Assembly: GCF_020283565.1 (NCBI RefSeq)
Contig: NC_060065.1
Location: 54,150,703 to 54,214,702 of the forward strand
DNA: 64,000 nucleotides
Source of the DNA: Trifolium pratense
Taxonomy: Eukaryota > Streptophyta > Magnoliopsida > Fabales > Fabaceae
Reading direction: 5' to 3'
The number at the start of each line of letters is the position of its first letter. Positions within the stretch are counted from its first letter, which is position 1. Of this stretch, positions 1 through 11,579 are shown piece by piece. Both the position numbers and the translations under genes were made by a program. The notes beneath the pieces were generated by a model. It saw only the letters and a program-made list of their open reading frames with translations. It ran no database searches and was not told the DNA's origin.

Positions 1-103
1 AAATAATATTTGTTAGTTCCCTCCAATTTAGAGTTACTCTTAAAACTTACCATAAGTAAGCAAATAACTACATTAACTCAAATACCAAAATAATGTTTTT
101 TTA

Positions 104-266
104 GAGCATCTTTGACTGAAATACTACTTTATGTGTCATATATTATTAACAAGTGATCCCTTTTATATTTATTTTTTTTAACTGAAAATTGATGATATTG
201 TACTTTAAATAAAGTAGGAATCATTAACCTATGAAACTCTTTAAAATACTCTTATTGGAGATGCTC
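104..266. mobile_element. Tourist-like MITE, 163 bp, TTA target duplication
   Basis: The ends are inverted copies, GAGCATCT at the left and AGATGCTC at the right, and the element is flanked on both sides by TTA (101-103 and 267-269). A 3-bp TWA duplication with GAGCATCT-type ends is typical of PIF/Harbinger (Tourist) MITEs. No coding capacity is seen. Confidence 0.7.
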
Positions 267-287
267 TTAGTTTTTCCCACGATTTAA

Positions 288-651
288 GAGCATCTCCAAT
301 AAGGATATCTAAGAGAGTTTCATAGACTAATGATACCTTAACTTTTTTTATCATTGGAGTTCCATGACGTGACACGGAGGGTATCAAAATTGATGATACT
401 GACACCTTAAATAAGGTACCGTATCATCAATTTAATGTTATTATTTTTATTTTGGTATATAAATATTATTCAATAGCTTCTATATATATGTCAAAACATT
501 ACTGTTTGTCATTAATGCATGATACTCAAAAAGTGATATTATTATCATCGGAGTAAAATATGTATGAGTTGCATAAATATTACATGGCATTGTAGGGACT
601 ACTTGTTAGTAATGTATGATACCCAAAATGGTATCACCATTGAAGATGCTT
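288..651. mobile_element. Second Tourist-like MITE, 364 bp, TAA target duplication
   Basis: It begins GAGCATCTCCAAT and ends with the inverted form ATTGAAGATGCTT. TAA flanks it on both sides (285-287 and 652-654). Its left arm is an inverted copy of the right arm of the neighbouring element at 104-266, so 230-345 is a near palindrome. It is non-coding. Confidence 0.65.
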
Positions 652-654
652 TAA

Positions 655-1136
655 GTTTCATATTTTTTAATTATTACTCATAAGGTAGGTTAACATGAAG
701 CATGCATTGCAACTATATTCAATCGAGCGACAATGTGTGTGTATGTATATATATATATATATAATGACTCACATTATAAGCTGACGACACGTGACATGTA
801 TGTTGATTTGGTTATAATTAATGAGTGCCATTTTTTTGTAAAATGGACTAAAATTACGATATCAATAATACTATATAAAAATTAAGAGAACAAATCGTAA
901 TTTATAAAAATTTGGGAGCAAAAGGTATAATTTAGCTTTATATTTTGAACAAAGTACCCAATTCGAAGAGTTATCTTTATTGGCACTCAAGTTCTTCATC
1001 ATGAAAACAAAATTGACATGTCTTAAACCCATAAATCTAAATGTTAATTTATTTATTTTTTTTTATAAAAAATTACCCTTAAAAAATTGCAAGCAGTTTA
1101 CCCAACTACCAATGAAAATTAGTCAAATAAATTAAT
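655..1136. other. Intergenic, A+T rich
   Basis: No gene is visible. The stretch holds a short TA run near 745-764 and otherwise plain A+T-rich sequence up to the 3' end of the minus-strand LINE. Confidence 0.6.
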
Positions 1137-1145
1137 TTATAAGTA

Positions 1146-3068
1146 TTTTATCATTTGCAGCACCCTAAAAAATTTATTAAAAAGAAAGAAAAAAGAAACA
1201 AACTTGGGGGGACTAGACCAAAACCCAAGGAAACAAAAATACAAGGAACCTGCCACTGCCTCATTAAAAACCTTTCCTGGAAAACCCCAAGGGATAAAAC
1301 CAAGGATAAGGGAAAAAGAGTGCAATGGATTTAATGAAATCTAAAAGACGGAAGACCCATTAAATTGCTAATATAATCTCCTTGAACAATAGGCGGAACA
1401 TTATCCCACCAATAAAAACCATCAACATTGATGCCTAAAGCAGCCATTTTATCTGCACAACAGTTCCCTTCACGATAAATGTGTGTCACTCTAAAATGCA
1501 TGGTTTTAGTCAACTCCAAGCAATTGAACCATCTATTACGGAGCTTCCAAGGGACAATGAGGGAGGACTTAAAAGCTAAATTAACCAATTGTGAATCGGA
1601 TTCGAGCCAAAGATAATTCCACCCTTTTGAATGAGCGACCTCAATAGCATTCATAACACCTATAAGCTCAGCATGGAGGGCGTAAGAATTTCCAATATTA
1701 ATAGAAAAACCTCCAAGAAAAGTAGCAGTATAGTCTCTAAAAAGACCCCCACAAGAAGCAATACCGGGGTTACCCAGCGCTGAACCATCTGTGTTGCATT
1801 TAACCCAATTATAAAGCGGAGGATGCCACCATACTTCTTTGATGACAGGTGCATTGGGATGATGGACATTGACATTAAAAGCTTTCAAAATGACGAATTC
1901 CTGCATAGAAACGAAAGAAGATTTTTTAGATAAATTGCCAGATAAAGAAACATTGGAGATAATTGTGTTGATTGCAGATCTCCAATGGATAGATTTCCCC
2001 TCAAACCTGTATTGGTTCCTGCACCACCATATAATAGTAAAAATATTAATAACTGCAGCAATAACAACAATTTTACATTGAGAGTTCCAATTTTTGTTAC
2101 AAATATCAAAAATAGAACTAACAGTACTCGTGTCAATTCGCAAGGAAATAACAGAGGCAAACCAATGCCAAATAGCCTTAGAAAAAGAACAATCACAAAA
2201 AATATGATGTATGGTTTCAGCCTCCTTCCCACAAAGATCGCATTTTGAGACAATATAACAACCTCTATGACAGAGAAGATCATCCGTAGGTAATCTATTA
2301 TGCATAATTCTCCACATCAAACAAGATTTAGAAGGAGGAATATCCTCACACCAAATAATTTTAGCCCAAGGAATATGTTGCCATATAGGCCTGTGAAACA
2401 AGTAAGCATCTTTAAAAGAAAGGACCCCACTATCAGAATGAATCCATCTTAACTCATCGTTAGCTTTAGTAATGGGAATAGTGACAGAATTTAATAACGG
2501 CACCAAATTAGGATAGATCGAAGTAATAGAGTGAGGAATAAGCCAATGGTCATTAACAATAAAGTGAGTCGCCTTAGCCTGTAAAAGAGCATGGGAATGT
2601 CGAGGAATATTCAAAAGGTCCACCAAAGGGTCACCCACCCAAGAATCAGTCCAGAAATTAATCTGATCACCCTTACCGAGTTGCCAACAAGTATTATTAG
2701 TAACATTAGATATATGACGCTTGATACCTGACCAAATTGAAGAAGAAATATGATAATCAATAATACCATAACTACGCATCACCCTAGCTCTAAGAAGGGA
2801 CGCCCAATGATTAGAAGAGGTAAATAGCTCCCAGCACAATTTAAGATTTGCAGCTTCGTTAATATGTCTTAAAGAACGAAGACCAAGCCCTCCTTCACTG
2901 GTGGGAGTGCAAACTTTATCCCAAGCAACAGTAACTAATTTACGCTGATCGACATTACCACTCCAAATGAAATTTCTAATCCACCTGTCCACATCTTTCA
3001 AAAGACTAATAGGCCAAGCATATATCATGAAACTATAGATCAACATTCCATGAATAATACTCTATTAC
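1146..3068 (-). mobile_element. 5'-truncated LINE (non-LTR retrotransposon)
   Basis: The element carries one long open frame on the minus strand encoding the carboxy-terminal part of a LINE polyprotein. Its 3' side, at the low coordinates, ends in an A/T-rich tail. The 5' end stops just upstream of the frame, with no room for the reverse transcriptase core, so the copy is 5' truncated. A possible 9-bp target duplication, ttataagta, is present at 1137-1145 and 3069-3077. Confidence 0.75.
1331..3046 (-). CDS. LINE polyprotein C-terminal part: zf-RVT and RNase H
   Basis: This is an uninterrupted 571-codon frame with the usual order of a plant LINE ORF2 tail. The post-RT connection region lies at about residues 1-200. 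A reverse-transcriptase zinc-binding segment at about 205-295 has the Cys/His cluster C269-x2-C272, H280, H281 and C284. An RNase H domain of the RVT_3 type lies at about 415-540. All four expected RNase H acidic residues are visible: D420 in CNTDGS, E460 in HAELIG, D484 in LESDS and D532 in CCADKMA. The reverse transcriptase catalytic domain is missing, so the element cannot move by itself. The listed start is simply the first Met of the truncated frame and not a natural initiation site. The absence of stops over 1.7 kb points to a fairly young copy. Confidence 0.8.
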   Translation of the reverse strand: MLIYSFMIYAWPISLLKDVDRWIRNFIWSGNVDQRKLVTVAWDKVCTPTSEGGLGLRSLRHINEAANLKLCWELFTSSNHWASLLRARVMRSYGIIDYHISSSIWSGIKRHISNVTNNTCWQLGKGDQINFWTDSWVGDPLVDLLNIPRHSHALLQAKATHFIVNDHWLIPHSITSIYPNLVPLLNSVTIPITKANDELRWIHSDSGVLSFKDAYLFHRPIWQHIPWAKIIWCEDIPPSKSCLMWRIMHNRLPTDDLLCHRGCYIVSKCDLCGKEAETIHHIFCDCSFSKAIWHWFASVISLRIDTSTVSSIFDICNKNWNSQCKIVVIAAVINIFTIIWWCRNQYRFEGKSIHWRSAINTIISNVSLSGNLSKKSSFVSMQEFVILKAFNVNVHHPNAPVIKEVWWHPPLYNWVKCNTDGSALGNPGIASCGGLFRDYTATFLGGFSINIGNSYALHAELIGVMNAIEVAHSKGWNYLWLESDSQLVNLAFKSSLIVPWKLRNRWFNCLELTKTMHFRVTHIYREGNCCADKMAALGINVDGFYWWDNVPPIVQGDYISNLMGLPSFRFH

Positions 3069-3344
3069 TTATAAGTAAAATAAAAATTATTGAAATTTTT
3101 ACAGCAATGACTAAGTATAGTTTCATTCTTCAATATTCGGAATGACGATCTTGGTCTGACCCTCTTTCTTATCTTCATGGTACTTTTGCTACAACATATG
3201 GAGTGCTTGCCAAGAAAATAGTATATTAATATCATTTATTATTTTTATATACTTTCTCGTCCAATTTTATAAGACTTATTTTAACTAAATGTACTATTTA
3301 TATGTTTTGTTTTGGTCGTATTTTTCTAAAAATATATAGGGAAA

Positions 3345-3520
3345 AGTTAAAATGTGCCCTAAGGGCACATGTTTGTGATTTAAAAAAGAAAATATTTTAT
3401 CATAATTAATGCATTTACTTTACTTTTTAAACTTGATCACAAATTAATTATACAAAATTTAAGAGAATGTTTCTACTTTTGGATTCTTAACATGTGTCCT
3501 TAGGGCACATGTTAGCAAGA
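3345..3520. mobile_element. Short MITE upstream of the ARIADNE gene
   Basis: The two ends are inverted copies built around ATGTGCCCTAAGGGCACAT. The left copy is near 3350-3372 and the right copy, ATGTGTCCTTAGGGCACAT, is near 3490-3511. Each end is also palindromic by itself. The interior is A+T rich and non-coding. No clear target duplication was found, so the family is not assigned. Confidence 0.5.
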
Positions 3521-3936
3521 CCCATAAGATATTGTTATCCTATAAATGTAAATATTATCCTATAAGATATTGTTTGATTTGTTTCGATGAATATGTTCAA
3601 AATATCAAATTTTTATAATATTTGCTAATAAATAATTAAAGATATTCGTAATTAAAATTATGTAGGAAATATTTATTATCGATTTTATTTGATTCAATTT
3701 TTTTTTAATAGAGAATTTGATTCAATTTTTTTTTTCTTTGACAGTATTTAATTTGATTTGATCAATTTCTTTATGGTTCCCTTTTTCAAGCCTCTCATTA
3801 GTTTAGGAGAAAGAAAAAAAAAACACTTTTTTCTTTCTTTCTTTCTTCTTCCGATTCCCAATCCTAATTCCGTGCCCTAGATTTTCTCCACCGCTTTTTC
3901 AATCAATTCGATCCTCTCATCCTCTAGGGTTCTTCC
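3521..3936 (+). promoter_or_regulatory. Upstream region and pyrimidine-rich leader of the ARIADNE-like gene
   Basis: The region is A+T rich up to about 3780. A CT-rich stretch at 3819-3860, with repeated ctttctttctt, runs into the ATG at 3937. This looks like a plant 5' leader. No convincing TATA position can be fixed. Confidence 0.4.
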
Positions 3937-6900
3937 ATGGATTCCGAAGATGATATGCATGATGCCAACGATATTGAGTCTCTCGATGACGATTTCTACA
4001 GTGGTGAAACCGAAGATGTTCCTATGGATTACTACAGCGATGATTCTGATAATGATTACTATGATGATGGTGGTGATGATTCTGACCCTGCTGAGTCTCG
4101 TCGAACAGAGGTTTTTCTTTTACCCTTTTTTTTGCTATATTCATTTTCTATTCAATTTATTGTTCAGCTCATAATGTTGCTTATCAAGTTTGTGTTTTTA
4201 TTTTTTATAATGAACTTATAAACTGTATTAGTGTGTGAGTGTTGTGTTGGTAGGAAAAAAAAAATATACTTTACTGATCATGATATGGAAAAGATGATTT
4301 TTTTATTCTTTGGAATATATAATACCTAACGATCATAGTGTGAATTTGTTGATTTGTATTGAGAGGGGTGTGATTGGTATTGATGGCAAAGATGGGTTTT
4401 TTTAATTAATTTATTAATTGAAAATGAGAAGACCTAATGAATTTTGATCTATTATGAATTTGTGACTGTTACTTATTTTTGGACCGTTGTTTGTTGTTTG
4501 GATTTTAGCAAAGTTTTACCATATTGAAAGAATCAGATATTCGACAACGGCAGGAAGATGATATCAGTAGATTAGCAGCAGTTCTTTCCTTACCGCAGGT
4601 TGCTGCAAGCATCCTACTTCGTCATTATCATTGGTATATGCATTATATTTTTTGGGTTACTTGCCATTTTATCTTGTGTGTGTATATATATTTTGATGCT
4701 GCCTTGTGTGTTATGTAAGGTTTTTTTAAGTTCTTTACTGTATGTTTATTTACTAATGGAGATATGGGTTTGTGATGCAGGAGCGTCAGTAAGGTTAATG
4801 ATGAATGGTTTGCTGACGAAGGTGAAGTTCGAAGAACAGTTGGATTGTTGGAGAAGCCAGTTTACGTGAATCTTGATGCCGAAGAGGTAAGAAATAGTTG
4901 TTTGGGTTTTAAAACAGGTCAATAATGTAATTGGATTTTCTTGTCTTCTGCTTCCCGGGTGCCATTTTTATTTCACTGATTAACAATTTCCCCCTTTTTG
5001 TGGCCAGCTTACTTGCGGCATCTGTTTTGAAGATTATCCTCTTTCTAAGATTCTAACGGCTTCTTGCGGTCATCCATTCTGTTTTTCATGCTGGGGAGGT
5101 ATTAATTGTGTTATATATTTCACTTATTTTGCATCAGGTGTATGATTTTTACGGATGATATGGTCCTAAACTCCTAATACATTGTATAATTTAATATTCT
5201 TTTACGGATGATATGATTTCTACTGATGATATGGTTTCTTTTTATTGTCTGTTGAGTCATGCTCCTCTGTCTATCCTTTTTCTATATGCCAGGATATATT
5301 ACGACTTCAATTAACGATGGTCCGGGATGCTTGATGCTGAGATGTCCTGATCCTGCTTGTGGTGCTGCTGTTGATCAAGATATGATTAATCTTTTAGCAT
5401 CTGATGAAGATAAAGAGAAGTATGATCGTTACCTTCTTAGATCTTACATTGAAGACAATAAGAAGGTATGTTGTAGAGATTCAACTTAGATATTGATATT
5501 AATGATAGTAGTAGTGTGCAATCTGTGTATCATCTTGTTTGCTCTTTTTTCCCCCAATTAATGCATCCGCAACAATTCTTTTTTACATGTTGGTGGGTAG
5601 ACATTAGCCCCAAATAATCACCTAGCTACACTCGTGAATTCCAAAATTGTGTTATGTGTGGTTCATTATTACCACACCTGATGTTGTCCAACCCTTTTTA
5701 TTTTACTCACTGTTACTTTTCATGGCTATAACTTATAACTTCATAAGTTAATTTGTATATTTGACCTCTTTTTCCATCTCATTGTCTCTCACAGCTCACC
5801 TATTACTATCTTTTTTGATTTGCTCCCTTTGTTTTGTTTAGACCAAGTGGTGTCCTGCTCCTGGTTGTGAGCATGCTGTTAATTTTGATGCTGGAACTGA
5901 AAATTATGATGTATCTTGCCTCTGTTCATATAGCTTTTGTTGGAATGTAAGTTGCATTTGGATTGGTTCAAATTGTCTTGGCGTTGTGATTTAAAATATT
6001 TTTGTTCAGCTCAACTGATGTATTTTTTTTTATCTAAAGTGCACTGAAGAGGCTCACCGTCCAGTGGATTGTGACACCGTGTCAAAGTGGATTCTAAAAA
6101 ACAGTGCAGAATCCGAAAACATGAACTGGTACTGATTTTCTTTTTGCATCTCTTAATATTTACTTTTATGCTTGTACGGGACATGTCAATTCTTGTGTGT
6201 ATCTTGTGTTTCTATAACTAGTTTTAAGTGGCTCTAGCTCTGTTTTTGCCTTCTGGTATGCATTCATGTATTTGCCATCTTCTCCGTTGAAGCTGATGGA
6301 GTTGGTGGTTTGGAGGTCTCCCTTTGGTACGGGGGATATCAAGAATTGCAGTTTTGTTGTAGGGGGTGTTTGACTTCAGTGAGCAGTTATAATAGACATG
6401 ATGTGACTAAGACTGAAAACATTGAAGAGAAAGTTAGAGTAGCACCAATTGTGAATAAGATGTTAGAAATTCATTTTAAGTATTCTGGGTATGTGTGGAG
6501 TATATCCATACAGGAGGGTGAATCATACAAAGGATGGTCAAATAGAGTTGTAGAGAGACCAAGAAAGACTCTAGGCAAAATCATTAGGCAAGAGAAAGAC
6601 TCTAGGCCAAACCATTGGGAAGGATTTGGAACTGACTGGCCTATCATTAGTTGTAATTAGTATTCATGATGGCGTCTTTTGGCAACTATTTATCCATGTA
6701 GCTCATCACCCTGATCTTACCTAATAGGAAAAACATTGGTTTGTTGTTATTAAATTTTGCTTAAGAAAGCAGCATATTGCATGGCCCTAAACATAGTTTG
6801 GATAATTGACAACATGAGAAACCCATGTTAAATTTGTTATTTTTGACTCTAATCATTCCTTGGAGAATGTTCTGTGAGTGTTTTGCTTTCTTTTCAAAAG

Positions 6901-9900
6901 TGAAAGGAGCTAATGATTAAATTAAACACTTCAAACAAAGAATCTTTAGGATTGAAAGTTTATTAGATTTTCACAGTTTATACTTGAAAAGTTCAAATGA
7001 TAGCCGAAGCTGAGTGGTTCCCCCATTTCATTTGAAAGAATGAAAAAATAGAAGTAAATATAATATACACAGAACAGTGTAGTCTATATTTTAACTTAAT
7101 TTTTTTTTTACAATTTTACTTGATCGGTTTTTAATGCGTGGAATATTATAATTCTGCTCTCCTTAATGCTCAGCGAAATCCTTCAGGGTATTATGCTGCT
7201 CTAGACAGTGATACTGTGTCTTGTGTTGTTACTACTACATTGACTCTTTTTTGGATACTCAAGACTTGAGTTGAGACCCTGAGCTAACTCTTAAATTAAT
7301 GGACTTTCAGGATACTTGCTAACTCAAAGCCATGTCCCAAGTGCAAGAGACCGATCGAAAAAAACCAAGGGTGCATGCATATGACATGTACTCCACCTTG
7401 TAAATTTGAATTTTGCTGGTATGCTTTCTTATACTTGTAATTTTTTAACATGATTATTTTTATTCTTTTCATGCGTCCTCTTTCTCCGTTACCAATATAA
7501 TTGTTGTATATTGTTGGTATCATGAAAATTATGGGTCTCTTCCTCCTGGGGGATTACTAAAGTTTTTTTTTTTTTTATATTTTGGTACCATAACATGGCT
7601 TATGGATTGGCTTATTTTCAAATAATTTGAGCTTATATGGCCGTTAACTGCATTTAATCTTCTTTTATATACACAGGCTATGCCTTGGGGCATGGACAGA
7701 ACATGGTGAAAGGACCGGGGGTTTCTATGCTTGCAATCGTTATGAAGCAGCTAAACAAGAGGGGGTGGTAAGAGACATAGATATACTAATCTCTTCTCTA
7801 TTCAGTTCTCAGTATACTATTAGCCTACATTCCCCAGACATATTTTGGTAACAGTATCAGATTGTGAAAGAATTCTTGTTCTATGTAGTATGATGAAACT
7901 GAAAAAAGAAGAGAAATGGCAAAGAATTCATTGGAGAGGTACACACATTATTACGAGCGATGGGCTAGCAACCAATCTGTATGTACCACCCCTTAATTTT
8001 TTCCTGTTTAGTATCTTCTGTATTTGATCTCATATTTTACTAGAATTCTTATGGTGTAAGGCTATATAATTTATTTTCTTTCTCTTGCAGTCAAGGCAAA
8101 AAGCTCTTGCTGATCTACAACAGATGCAAACTGTTCATGTAAGCTACACATGCATTTTTTCTGTGCCCCCCCCCCCCCCCCCCCCCGGTACCACGTACCA
8201 AAGTTCTATGTTATGTCTTGTATGTGTCACTATGTGACTTTGGCAACTGATAGAACATTTTCGGTGCTACTCAACTTTTATTGTTTTAGAGTATGTTTGA
8301 CAACTTTCAGGAATTATGAAATTGCAAATTTAAATTCCTTATTTTAAATGATTTGTTGTACAATTATTTAAATTGAATCTTGGAAACATTTTTGGTTATA
8401 TAACTAAAATGTCCAGATGAAGTCTTGGCCTTTCCATCATTGGTTACAGCGGCAAATCTGCTTTTTCATTTTAACTTTTTTGTTTCTTTCATAATCCTTT
8501 GATTATTCTTTCAGATCAAAGAATACGGTAGAGCTTAACCTTTGTTCGTATGTTGTCATTTTTTTCTCTTTGGCAGCTTGGGAAGCTTAGTGACATACAG
8601 TGCCAACCTGAGACGCAGCTTAAGTTCATAACTGATGCCTGGTTACAGGTAGATGATTATATTATATTAGTTTTACCTTTGGTCATAGCTGTAAAACATT
8701 GTGTTATTCAGGATTGATATCTAATGCTTTGCAATGCAAATGTAAAAATTAAAGAGTTTATAGCATGGTGGCTGGAATCGCAATATAAATTGCCAGAATA
8801 ATGTAAAACAGTATATAAAACGTGAATTGCGGTGTTCTGCGATTAAAGGTCCTATGGTTTTTTTACTGGAACATGTGGTTTGCAATTTGCACTGTCGGGT
8901 GGAGTAAAAAAACATTGATTTTTAATAGTACAGATAGGCAAAATGCATTGTTCTGCCTTAGTGTGTGAAAGAAAACCCACATTAATCTATTTCTCCCAAT
9001 TTTCCGGGTCTCCAGATTTTATGATTTGTGATTAACAATAAAATTAACTTCTGGACTCATGACTTAAATGAAGTTGTTTGTTGAACTATTTTCTGAAGCT
9101 GGGTGATGTGATGCGAGAATGTATTTGACTGTTGTACAATAGATTTCTTATGTCTCCCTAAACTCTGTTTGATGTCTGCAGATAGTTGAGTGCAGGCGGG
9201 TATTGAAGTGGACATATGCATATGGATACTATTTACCCGATAATGAACATGCTAAAAAGCAGTTCTTTGAGTACTTACAAGGTTTGTTTTTGTCGATTTC
9301 AATTTTATTAAAAATGTCTTGCATTTACTGTGATTCCCTTGCGACTAAATTACTATTTTTTTTTTAATATCTTCAGGTGAGGCAGAATCAGGTTTGGAGA
9401 GACTTCATCAATGTGCCGAAAAGGAACTCCAAGCATTCCTCAGTAGTGATGAGGGCCCATCTAAAGACTTCAATGATTTTCGTACAAAACTAACTGGATT
9501 GACTGCGTAGGTGTTATTACTTATTACTGTTTTGTTCTGAATTAGCCTTTCTTTGTTTATTTATGGTTTTTGGTTGTGATTGGAGTTTGACTTCAAATTT
9601 GATACATTTTCCTCGAGTTTCCTGAAAAGAGACATACTTTGTACATCATGTTTTGAATTAGATATGGTAAATCTGCTATCCTGTCTCAAGTTGGAATCTG
9701 GTAATGTAAAACGAAAATAGATGCATTTTATACATTAAACTTATCTGATACACTTCAATGAAATTGATATGCTTGGTGTGCTGTTTTTTTTTGCCTTTTC
9801 TTTGCATGTTTTGTAGTATTTCCGATATATTGGTTCTGCTGGTGTGTTAATTTGGTTTCAGTGTGCAGTTTTATACTGAATAGTATATCAATGACATCAC

Positions 9901-10220
9901 TAATGATCGTGCCCGAATTATATGGTTTGATTTTCTAATTCATTTGTTTTTGCAGTGTGACTAGAAACTACTTTGAGAATTTGGTTAGGGCATTGGAGAA
10001 TGGTTTATGTGACGTGGATAGCAATGGAGCTACTTCCAGCAAAGCAACAAGTTCAAAAACTGCTGCATGGAGCGGTAAGGGAAAAGGCGGAAAAGGAAAG
10101 GGGACACCTAAAGCTTTGTCCAGCAGAATAACTGATGATCTTTGGGCTTGTGAGCAATGTACCTATGCAAATGCCAGATCGGCCACCACATGCCATATGT
10201 GCAATCGACAGCGTCGATGA
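3937..10220 (+). CDS. ARIADNE-type RBR E3 ubiquitin ligase (ARI7/ARI8-like)
   Basis: The protein would transfer ubiquitin by the RING/HECT hybrid mechanism. Fifteen exons join into 588 residues: 3937-4110, 4509-4633, 4781-4886, 5008-5098, 5293-5465, 5842-5946, 6040-6128, 7311-7418, 7677-7767, 7889-7978, 8091-8138, 8577-8648, 9182-9281, 9377-9506, 9956-10220. All junctions are GT..AG and in phase. The order is an acidic N-terminus, RING1 from C138, an IBR around residues 205-270, and RING2 from C296 with CMHMTC, where C314 aligns with the catalytic cysteine of human HHARI. A helical Ariadne domain follows. The end is a RanBP2-type zinc finger (C566, C569, C580, C583), seen in the ARI5/7/8 group. 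Length and domain order match that group (about 590 residues). Assignment to one Arabidopsis member is from memory and not certain. No broken motif is seen. Confidence 0.95.
6310..6740 (+). pseudogene. LINE reverse-transcriptase tail relic inside ARIADNE intron 7
   Basis: A 116-codon open frame (6310-6660) carries residues typical of the end of a plant [17 protein letters not shown], then [13 protein letters not shown]. Past its stop, another frame reads [15 protein letters not shown], matching the usual LINE ending. These lie in the 1.18-kb intron 6129-7310, same strand as the host gene. The similarity is recalled from common plant LINE proteins. It is frame-shifted, 5' truncated and not functional. 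Confidence 0.65.
8166..8186. repeat. Poly(C) tract, 21 C
   Basis: A run of 21 consecutive C lies in the intron 8139-8576 of the ARIADNE-like gene, followed by ggtaccacgtacc. Confidence 0.95.
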
Positions 10221-10802
10221 AAATCAATTAGAAACATGTTTTCTGCTTAAAGGGGCCAGCAACACACCAAAAGCTGAAATGGGGTCGGTAATCATAATTA
10301 TGTGTTGGTTTCTTTGTAAGGCTATTTCTTATAAACGGGATGAAGGGGGCAAGTCACGCAAGAAATGTTATCCTCCTTGCACTCCTATCGAGTACAATCC
10401 TAATTTGATGTATATATTATTTTATTTTATCTTTAAATTTACATGTTGGTTTTTTGCTACAGGCTTCTGTAACCGAACATCTTATATAGAAAATGCTGTA
10501 GATGAACACAAATATGCTTGTTTGTGTCTTGATTTCTTCTAGTAAATTTATCTGCAGTTTCTCTAAGTTAACCTCGAATAAATTGTGTATAAGCTCGGGG
10601 TTAGCTGCTATTTAAGAAACTATGACGAATAATGAACTATATAACATGAAATTCCATTACCATTTGAGTGTGATTTCAAAGCTTTGGCATGAGAATATGG
10701 CTAGGATGCTGATTTGTGATTCTAAAACTAAGCTTATGAACTTTAAGCTTAATTGAACTTGGTCATCCTTAGGTGGTGATCTTTTGGAAGGTGCATAAGC
10801 AT
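10221..10802 (+). other. 3' UTR and downstream flank of the ARIADNE-like gene
   Basis: This non-coding sequence follows the TGA at 10218-10220. The open frame that overlaps the last exon and runs to 10542 is a shadow frame. No other gene is seen. Confidence 0.5.
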
Positions 10803-11101
10803 ATTATGAGCTTGTTTGTTTCAGATTTTTCAAAAAAAAATCTATTTTTTTATCTTGTGTTTGTTTCAATTTTTTTTCAAAAATTATTATAGTAAAAAAA
10901 TCATATTTTTCATCAAAATGAGAATCTATTTTCAAAATTCATTTTTTTTATCATTCATCATCCCTCACCATCTTAAAAAAATAGATTTTAATGATTGTAA
11001 ACAAATGACAAATAGCTTTAGATTTTTTTCAAAATCTCTACAAAAATGATTTTCTTGAAAATGATTTTTTTTTTTTTAAATCTCAAGCAAACTGGCCCTA
11101 T
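10803..11101. mobile_element. MITE-like inverted repeat element, about 300 bp
   Basis: The left end reads gagcttgtttgtttcag and the right end reads ctcaagcaaactggccc, which is close to its inverse. The interior is made of A- and T-runs that fold back on themselves. It is non-coding. Ends of the gggc(c/t)tgtttg type are common in plant MITEs. Borders are accurate to a few bases only. Confidence 0.5.
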
Positions 11102-11579
11102 AACAGACAAATAACCAAACATGTTTTTGATGATACTTGACCACAGTGAAGGTTGTTTGTGGACTAATAGGAGGGTGCTGGGGATGAGGGGGTGTGTCTA
11201 ATCAACAAAATTTTGGAATGAGTTTGTATGGGAACAAAAGGGATTTAAGTATCCCATGTGAATTCTTGGCTACTGCCCTTGTTTAGATGCGATTAAAAGT
11301 AGCATGCCAAGGAAAAATCATTGTTCATGATCATTAACAACCAAAATTTGATGGGAGAAATATATCAACAAAAAAAATTGAGTTGGATGGGAAATTAGCT
11401 CAAGTGGGAGCCAAGTCCTTAATTCCACATAAATCTAAATCAAGGTCAGCATTTACACAATCAAAGAGTTATTGCTTATTAGTTACATCATGTTAATGTT
11501 GGCCTAGATTTTCCTTAAACAAGTGGTTATGAACTTACATTGTGTGCTTAAATTTTTTTAATAGAGATTTAATCACCAT
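11102..11579. other. Intergenic
   Basis: No gene or clear repeat is seen. A string ttagctcaagtgg at about 11395-11407 resembles a pol III A box, but no B box follows at the expected distance. Confidence 0.4.

Noticed and set aside
10135..10542. 135-codon frame overlapping the last ARIADNE exon
   Set aside because: It is out of frame with the well-supported zinc-finger exon and has no domain of its own.
11380..11420. ttagctcaagtgg string resembling a pol III A box
   Set aside because: No B box follows within the expected 30-60 bases, so no SINE or tRNA can be supported.
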